Part shown: piece by piece, positions 57,294 through 64,000 of the stretch
Numbering within the stretch: position 1 is the stretch's first letter
Layout of the letters: each line of letters opens with the position of its first letter
Origin: Andrena cerasifolii
Taxonomy: Eukaryota > Arthropoda > Insecta > Hymenoptera > Andrenidae
Direction: 5' to 3'
DNA length: 64,000 bases
NCBI RefSeq assembly: GCF_050908995.1
Contig: NC_135122.1
Span: 11,944,501 to 12,008,500, forward strand
Notes under the pieces: generated by a model
The model's input: the letters and a program-made list of their open reading frames with translations, nothing else
Told to the model about the DNA's origin: nothing
Databases searched by the model: none
Position numbers and translations under genes: made by a program

Positions 57294-60200
57294 CTAGTGG
57301 CACGACTGACAGCACTGTTTCTGATAAAGGGGCACCCTGCAAATGTTCATCGTCTTCACCCTGCTACACAGCTGCGAGTGATCCTTGCAGTCGTCTGAAA
57401 AAAAAAACATGGAAAGGGATATCCCTGCAATATTTTGAAGCTTTCGTTCGTCGTTTCGCGTGGGGTCTCTTACCAGGCGTTCGAGGGCAGGGTGGGCCTT
57501 TGCACGGCTTCATGACAGGGGGTCTTGTGATGTCCCTGCACGCGTTCCCGGCTGGCTTCTTCGTTCCGTACCAGACGCACTGCAGGATTCTGTATTTAAT
57601 GCCGTCCTCCTCGCACGACGCTGTACACTGTAAAGATTAAAGTAGAGCAACTTCTGAGGATCCTCAACTAAACCTTGAAATCTCACAAACGTTTCAGTGA
57701 CCGAACCGCCAGCTCTGCATATAGGTACTTTATAAATGAATTTAGAATGGAAAGAGTTACGAGGACGTACCTCGGACCACTCGCCAACCCTCCATACACC
57801 TTTGCACGCGTCGTTGTAACATTCCTGCTTCTGTACGGGCTTACTGGTATCGTCGCACTTATTAGGATCCAGCAGCGTGGCGTTCTGCTGATCGTTCTCC
57901 CCGTCCTCGGCCCAGCGACAGGTGACGTCGCGTCTCTGCATCGCGGTTTTCCAATTGAAACACCTGGACACGTCGCAGGGGGTCCATTCTGTCGTGTGCC
58001 ACTGAGGACACTTGCCAAACCCACAAGCTCTCACTTTCTGGGGCATGGGGTGTCCCGCGTCCTCGCACAGTGTCGCTCCTATCACTGTCCTCGGTACCGC
58101 GCGAGTCGAATTTCCGGCTGGCTTCGACGAACGGACAGTACACTGAGCTCCTCTCATCTTGACAGAGGGGAAAGGGTGTACCCAGTTAATTAGAATCTAG
58201 ATTTCCGGCACCCCGATCGCCGTAGCTTAGTGCGACAGATTTGCGTAAAGAGAGAAATTCTTGTACCTGGAATTAGTGTTCCTTCTCGAGAAATTTTATA
58301 ATTGCTTATTTCTTATTTCTCGAGAAATACTATAATTTCTCGAGAAATTTAAGTCTAGGAAAAATATTATAAGTCTCATTTATTTTCGTAAATGAATGTA
58401 TTACTAGTTAATCGCGAACGTATAAACACATCTATAATTTATAATACATTTTATTAATAACATCAGAACCTATACGAATTCCAATAGAAAATCACAGTAC
58501 AGAAGATTCGATGTTATTAACTGCTGAAGGTGCTCTTAAATTCTTATTTAAAAATTTAGAAAAATTGTATACTGAATTAAGTACCTAATGAGTTTCTTGT
58601 GACTATTAAAGAAGAAATATAGAAAAGAGGAGATAAGACTATTGTATCACGTATAAAATTTTTGCATGATCCAGAATTTCTTCCAAAAGGGTCAAAAGAC
58701 GCATTTTTTCATTTAACAGCCAAGATAGATATATATATAAAACGTCAAAATATAACAGTAACAGATTTTGCCACAAAAAAGAAATAGATTCGCTGACGCT
58801 ACATTAGACGCATTGTGCTATTTAAAAATAAATTTTAAAACCAAAGAGTAATGTTTCGCTTTGTACAAATTTTGTATTAAATAAATAAATTTACCAATTA
58901 TATTTAATATCTATTTTTTTATTTACACAAGGTTTGTATAAATTAGACAGGAATAATTTAGTTAAAGTTTTCTTGCGTTTTTGATAAATATTATCAACAT
59001 TATTCGAAAAATATAATTTTTGCAATATTTTTTTCAATTTCTCGAGAATTCTCGAGAATTCTCAAGAAATATGATCTCATTTCTGATTTCTCGAGAAACA
59101 AAAAATATGGAGAAATCAGGATCACTACCTGGAATCCGCTTCCTCCGCAGGTTTGGGTGCACACCGACCAATCCGTCGTCACCCACTCGAATACCAGGTC
59201 GTCCGTAGTGTCTACACATTTGTAAGTTGATTAGCAAATCGTAGAACTATGATTACAGACACACCGACGATACGGCGATTAAATGAGCTCGTTTCTGTGT
59301 TCGTACCTCCGATAGTGAGCGAAGAGATCGTTGAATCGGCGGTGGGGCTCGGTGCAACCGTCGTGGTAGTCGCAAGCTCCGACGACTTGTTCGCTTCCTG
59401 CGTCTCCTCTTTCGTCGAGCGTTCCCGAAACTCGACCGCCTCACCGGGCGAGCCGTTTCGATCTTCCTGGTTCCGAGACGCGTTCTTAGCATCCTGATGC
59501 TGTTCTATCGCGGTGGATCCGCGTTCCTCCGTCAACGCCAGCTGGCTGAGATCGTCTTCTAGGTCTTTAGCATCGTCGACGGTGTCGTTCTCCACGTAGA
59601 CCCTCCGCTTCTTCATTTCATCCTGGAGAACCTCCCTGTAATCATCTGTCCTATTCGAAATCTCTGTTTTCTCGTCCTTGGTGGCTTCTTCGTTCGAATC
59701 GTCATCTACGCGTTTAAATGATATCGTGGAAAACACATGCTCGGTTCCTGAACCATCGTGGTTCCTTCGGTTGGCCTCCTTACTGCGTGACTCCTCGGAG
59801 CTCTCGTGCTTGGTACTCGAGTCTGGGACGTAGTACACCTCCAAACCAATGTTCCCTGAAGTGGTCACTGCGTTTACAGCCAGCTTGTCGTCCATAGGGG
59901 TAGAATTCCTGCGACCTTTGCCCTCCGCTGCGCTCTGCCATTGCCTCTTGACGCTCTTCAGGGATTCCTCCACGTAGTCGTTGTCAGCGCGGGCGATCGT
60001 GGGCGTCATCGGGCTGCCCTTACTCGCGACAGGAGTGATCTTCACTGGATCGCTGTGCTGAAGTCCGAACATGGAGTCGTCCAGACCATAGGGATCGACG
60101 TCGATGAATATTCTCTCCTCGTCTGGCCCGAATGTCTCGTCTGGAATGGCGGTGTTGCGGTACAGAGTGTCCAGGTTCTCTTCTAGGTTCCCCTCCACGT

Positions 60201-63200
60201 TCTGGTATCTGAGACCGGACGCTCGGTCGGGCATGGTGCGTTTCATCGCGACAGCTTCCTTCCGCGCGTCGTCTATGAAAGTTACTGGCGCGGTTCTGTG
60301 GGACCTCCCAGAGCTTTCACTCTGGAATGGCCAGTATTCCTGTTCGAGAGATTAATAGTTGGGCTACTTGTTCTACCTTCTTCTTTAAAAACGATGGCGC
60401 GAGTGATTGTCATTAGGAGAAGCTCGTAGTCGCGTGCTCGAGTTCAATCGTGACGGTTCTGTTAAGGGGCTCGCAAGCAAGGGAACAGCGAAGGGAAAGC
60501 GTGAAAGATCGAGTTGGTGTGAGATGAAAGTAGCTGGAGGAGGCTTAGCATTCGACTAGTAATCCTGCTTGTGTAGTTGACCATATGCTCTCACCTTCAA
60601 GGTCGATATAAAATAAGTTAAGTGCGGTACGAGAGTAGAGGCACTTGACGATTGACCAGGCGACTCCACGGATTCGTGGTGTCCCGGCTGATCACGTTTA
60701 TATCCCGAATATCCGTCGACCCGCATTGTTAGTTCACGAGTAGGAAGCAGTAAAGTAAAGAATCATCGACACAGAATTAGTTCATCATGCATTTACCGAG
60801 AGTTCGTAAAACCATTACAGATAGAGGGGAGGGGATTAAACCGAGGGGAGCATACGAATCAGGGGTCCCTACCTGATTCAGAGAGGTTTCAGTGTGCTCC
60901 TTGTGCAACATCGTGGAATCCGGTGGCGCGGGGCTGGTTTTTTGCTTCTTCTGGTGAGGCTTCCTCGTCGGCTTGCTGGGGAATGCTCGCTCGTGGCTCA
61001 GGTCCTCGCTGTCGATGGGAACGAAACGGTTCCCATAGGCAGCTGTGGAAGATCCATTAAAAATCTCAAACTACCAATCCCCGACTCACCGTCTCGTCAC
61101 TATCGCTCGCACACTTCCAATTTCCACCAATCCCAACAGAGTAAAATTCTTAATCTCATGTCTAGTATGCAATGGCTACCGAGTAGATCGTAGATTACAA
61201 AGACTGCAGGATTAATATTCACCTGCACGATCGGTGTACAGACTCTCACCCGAATTCGCTGGGGCAGAGTCCAAGTTCGCGTTTCGCTGAAGATGGACGG
61301 AATGGCTCAGACGTAGATACTCCTCGCTGCTAATCTGCTCCTTGGAACGGAACTTCACGATCAGCTGGGTCTCCGCGTGCGAGTTCCCCGCTGCAACGGA
61401 AATTCTCATAGCGGCCTGTCGCGATCGATCTTATTCGAGGAGGCTGTGCCCGAGCTTTACCTATGCACGCGTAAACGCCGGTGTCCGCGGAGTTTATGTC
61501 GTTTATCTTCAACGCCCCCTTCCTGCTGATCTTGTACTTCCTCGATTTTCTTAATTCCTTGTTGTCCTTGGTCCATATGATCTGCGCTCTGAAGACGTTG
61601 AAACGACGGTGTAGAGAAGCTCCCCGAGATTTAGGGAAAGGTACTCACTTGTCGAACTTCCTAACGGGGCAGCGGATCTTGATGGAAGGCGTGCCTTGGA
61701 ACACCTTCGCGAGGCCGCCGATCTTGAGGTCCACCTTCGCGTTCAAGTCCGTTTGATTGTAAGTGGCGTTCTGGCTGGAGATGATGGGCAACGGACCGGC
61801 GTCCATTTCGTGGCAAGCTCTGGTGTTGCAGGGCTTCTCTGAGGCAGGCTTCTGCGACGTGCATTCGCGGTCCTCTCTGCTCTGCTTCCGCCCTTGTGCC
61901 ATTATCTGCTCGCAAGTCACTTTGCGTTTCTTCACGCCCCCGCCGCAAGTTTTCGAGCACTGAAAAGCGAGGCTCGAAATTAACACAGCAGGACGAAATA
62001 TTTAGACAAAGTCTCGCGATAGGTGAGACTAAAGTGGACCGTATTAATTTTCACGTATATGGATTGGGCTGAGCGAACTGTTTAATTCGGTGAGCACAGA
62101 GAGGAAGTACCTTGCCCCATTCGCCGATACTCCATTTAACAGGGCAGTCCCATACGTTGCAGTATCGTCTGTCGGTCGGTGGTGGTTGCGGGCACATTTG
62201 GTTTGGCACTGGAACCGCCTTACCTGTGGATGCACGCGTCACTTCGTGTATGCACGTGACATCGCGTGTCTGTATACCGATCCCGCATGGGCTCATGCAC
62301 GGCGAGAATTCGCTGTAATTCCATCTGCGGACCAGAGCGAATGTCACTAATCAAACCGCCCTATACAGTAATCACTAATGACTAAAGTGATTCAGAGTGC
62401 CACAGGCGAAACGTAGACAAGCACGTACTGTGCCCGGATAGAAAGAAGTCGGTTGAAATGTCACAGAGGCAAGAGGGGTTGTTCGCTCGCATTGGCTCCC
62501 CCCGCCCGTGTCCCGTTTGCTTACTTTGTATTCGTCGACGTTGTCGCGCCGGCCAATAGGGATATACTATTCGGACCTGATACTCGGACCCTAGAGTTTC
62601 TCGACCGACTTCTTTCCATCCGGGCAGAGTAGGTGCGACTCAGAAATTCAGCCACTCAATGTACAGCATTTTGCGATCGTTCGCTCTGTTACCTGGGTGG
62701 GCAAGGATGATCGTTGCACACTCTTATCCTGGCTTCCGGCTTGGTCTCCGCGGTGCACAGCAACGGGGTCACGGTTTTGCGCGTGTCGTCCCGCACGCAA
62801 GTTATTATCAGATCCTGTACACCTGAAAGATCAAAGGCACGTCGATACGACGAGTTCGCGAATGGTACGTCTATGTCTCCGCGTAGACCCGTATCGCCCG
62901 ACTTTAATCTATCAGCCCGACGCAATTCAATCCGCTGACTCGCAGCCCGAGCCCTGTTAATTGTACAATCGCGCCGAATTATCCCGGATAATTAAGCGGC
63001 CCGCGTGGAGACCGGCGCTGGATCTCGTTCCGTTAATCCTTCGCGATCTGATCGCCGATAATTCCCTGACTTACGTTCGCCGCTGATTATCGTCCATCGA
63101 ATATAGTATCTACTACTCCCGGGGCGGGGAACGTCTGAATCATAGCTGCGCTACGATCGAATAATACCGTTTAAAGGACTTTCCCTCACCGCTCCAACGA

Positions 63201-64000
63201 TCGCTCCTTCCTAACTCCAGCCACGGTAATCAAAGAAGCGCGTCGCTCTCCTCTAGCCCTGTCACTTTAAGAGTTCCTTCTTCCTTCCCCCGTTCCGAAT
63301 TTGCATTCGATCTGAATGCAGCACAGTGGCGGATTTTTATCACTCTGGTAGGGACGATAGCCACAGGCATACAGATAAAGGATCTCTTTTCATTCTTTGT
63401 TATAGATCACTAGAACGAGCCCAATCACGGGCACCGTGACACCATGTTTTTTCGCCATTACTTTAAAGCAATCAACTGCGTTTGATTTTAATTTTTTTCT
63501 ATTGACAAAATTTGTAGAGATAGTTCAAACATCAATAAACATGTAGCAATAAACTAAATAATAAGAAAATTGATGGGTTCTTTGTAAAAAAGACCAGAAT
63601 ACCCCCTTAAATCCACCACTGATGCAGCCTCTGTTAAATTTCAGCTCGTCCTAAATATTTTCACCTTGGACGACTCGCACGATTCACCAGCAGCTTTTTA
63701 CCCGCGTGTGTGGACTACGCCGCGCGTTCCATCGTCGCGAAAGAAGAATTAGAAAGGATCAGAGGAAAGCATCCCTTACCGCCCAGGCAAGTGGCGCTGC
63801 AAGGGGTGTAGCCAGCCTCCTTCCAGGAGTAGGTAGTCTGCACGTCCCTTCCCGGGACCACCTTGATGCCACCGTCGTAGCCACTTCCGCTGGAGCCGCC
63901 CGCCGAGGACCTGTAGGTGTCTGTCAAGCTGGGCTCCGCGTATCCGCTGTCACCGACGGTGTCGATGCCGTAGGACAGGCTGTTCTCGATCATGCTGCAC
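57294..64000 (-). CDS. nolo: Punctin/MADD-4-type ADAMTS-like matrix protein, C-terminal part
   Basis: A secreted extracellular matrix protein of the ADAMTSL1/3 group (C. elegans MADD-4/punctin organises synapses; the fly relative is, I believe, nolo). Twelve exons, about 1032 residues, run off the right edge: 64000-63780, 62822-62693, 62324-62111, 61959-61649, 61588-61461, 61390-61223, 61042-60873, 60339-59307, 59211-59129, 58157-57771, 57627-57474, 57394-57294. In order: thrombospondin type 1 repeats (YTPCSATCLGG, FSPCMSPCGIG, CSKTCGGGVKKRK), an immunoglobulin domain (KAQIIWTKDNKE, NSADTGVYACIG), a 344-residue acidic unstructured exon, more thrombospondin repeats (WSVCTQTCGGSGFQ, WTPCDVSRCFNW), and a final PLAC domain (DDCKDHSQLCSRVK, QCCQSC). 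No protease domain is seen. The intron after 59129 begins inside a hAT insertion. N-terminal exons lie outside the window. Confidence 0.9.
58274..59127. mobile_element. hAT element inserted at a splice donor
   Basis: The 854-bp element is bounded by TAGTGTTCC on the left and, reverse-complemented, TAGTGATCC on the right. An exact 8-bp duplication CCTGGAAT is at 58266-58273 and 59128-59135. Subterminal regions carry many copies of ttctcgaga and its variants, as hAT transposase-binding arrays do. The middle (about 58636-58790, +) reads like a decayed protein (SRIKFLHDPEFLPKG) and breaks at stop codons; it may be a transposase remnant. AT-rich, unlike the surrounding exons. Confidence 0.88.

Noticed and set aside
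57675..58193. 172-residue plus-strand frame over the punctin-like exon
   Set aside because: Antisense shadow of the Cys-rich exon 58157-57771.
58603..58850. Protein-like plus-strand segment inside the hAT element as a host gene
   Set aside because: It is bounded by the transposon ends and interrupted by stop codons, so it is better read as a decayed transposase fragment.
1..64000. CRISPR arrays, rRNA, operons or bacterial-type transfer
   Set aside because: Looked for and not seen; genes are intron-containing eukaryotic genes throughout and no tRNA, rRNA or direct-repeat/spacer structure was recognisable by eye.

Overview
This window is eukaryotic nuclear DNA, almost certainly from an insect. 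Genes are split by short GT-AG introns, and the recognisable proteins are animal ones that most resemble insect orthologues. Rab39, for example, shares the N-terminal and C-terminal signatures I know from the Drosophila protein. Hymenoptera is my best guess, from the compact genes, uneven base composition and small non-autonomous DNA transposons, but this is inference. The left end (0-16 kb) and the 53-64 kb end are GC-richer than the AT-rich middle.

Layout, left to right: the 5' part of an unrecognised membrane-protein gene (-, 1-403); a type I diacylglycerol kinase (+, 3643-11802); the mRNA-decapping scaffold Ge-1/EDC4 (+, 15630-19593); the rRNA-processing factor UTP23 (-, 21289-22276); SmD2 (+, 22656-23351); proteasome alpha6 (-, 23565-24807); galactose-1-phosphate uridylyltransferase (+, 25709-28356); MOCS3/Uba4 (-, 28527-30186); Rab39 (+, 31223-32287); an F-box plus actin-related protein (-, 37276-39467); a small unrecognised ORF (+, 39513-39812); MSH2 (-, 40139-50977); a large secreted Gln-rich repeat protein nested antisense inside an MSH2 intron (+, 45979-50466); an intronless hydroxylysine-kinase-like gene (+, 53578-54657); and the 3' two-thirds of a punctin/ADAMTS-like matrix protein (-, 57294 to beyond 64000).

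The genes are mostly unrelated housekeeping functions (RNA processing and decay, proteasome, tRNA thiolation/Moco, sugar metabolism, mismatch repair, trafficking) and do not form a pathway. From Ge-1 onward, neighbours alternate strand, so most adjacent pairs share either a head-to-head promoter region or a tail-to-tail 3' region. Exon models were built by hand by joining splice sites in phase. Every model closes in frame and has a length close to its family's where I recognise the family.

Most interesting points: (1) a 1495-residue secreted repeat protein with twelve exact 129-nt units in a higher-order pattern, nested in MSH2 intron 2; (2) an F-box joined to an actin-related domain; (3) an 854-bp hAT element inserted precisely at a splice donor, so that the donor GT is half target-site duplication and half transposon; (4) two introns that appear to be GC-AG; (5) a start codon split by an intron in SmD2; (6) three further small inverted-repeat transposons, one with a clear 8-bp duplication.
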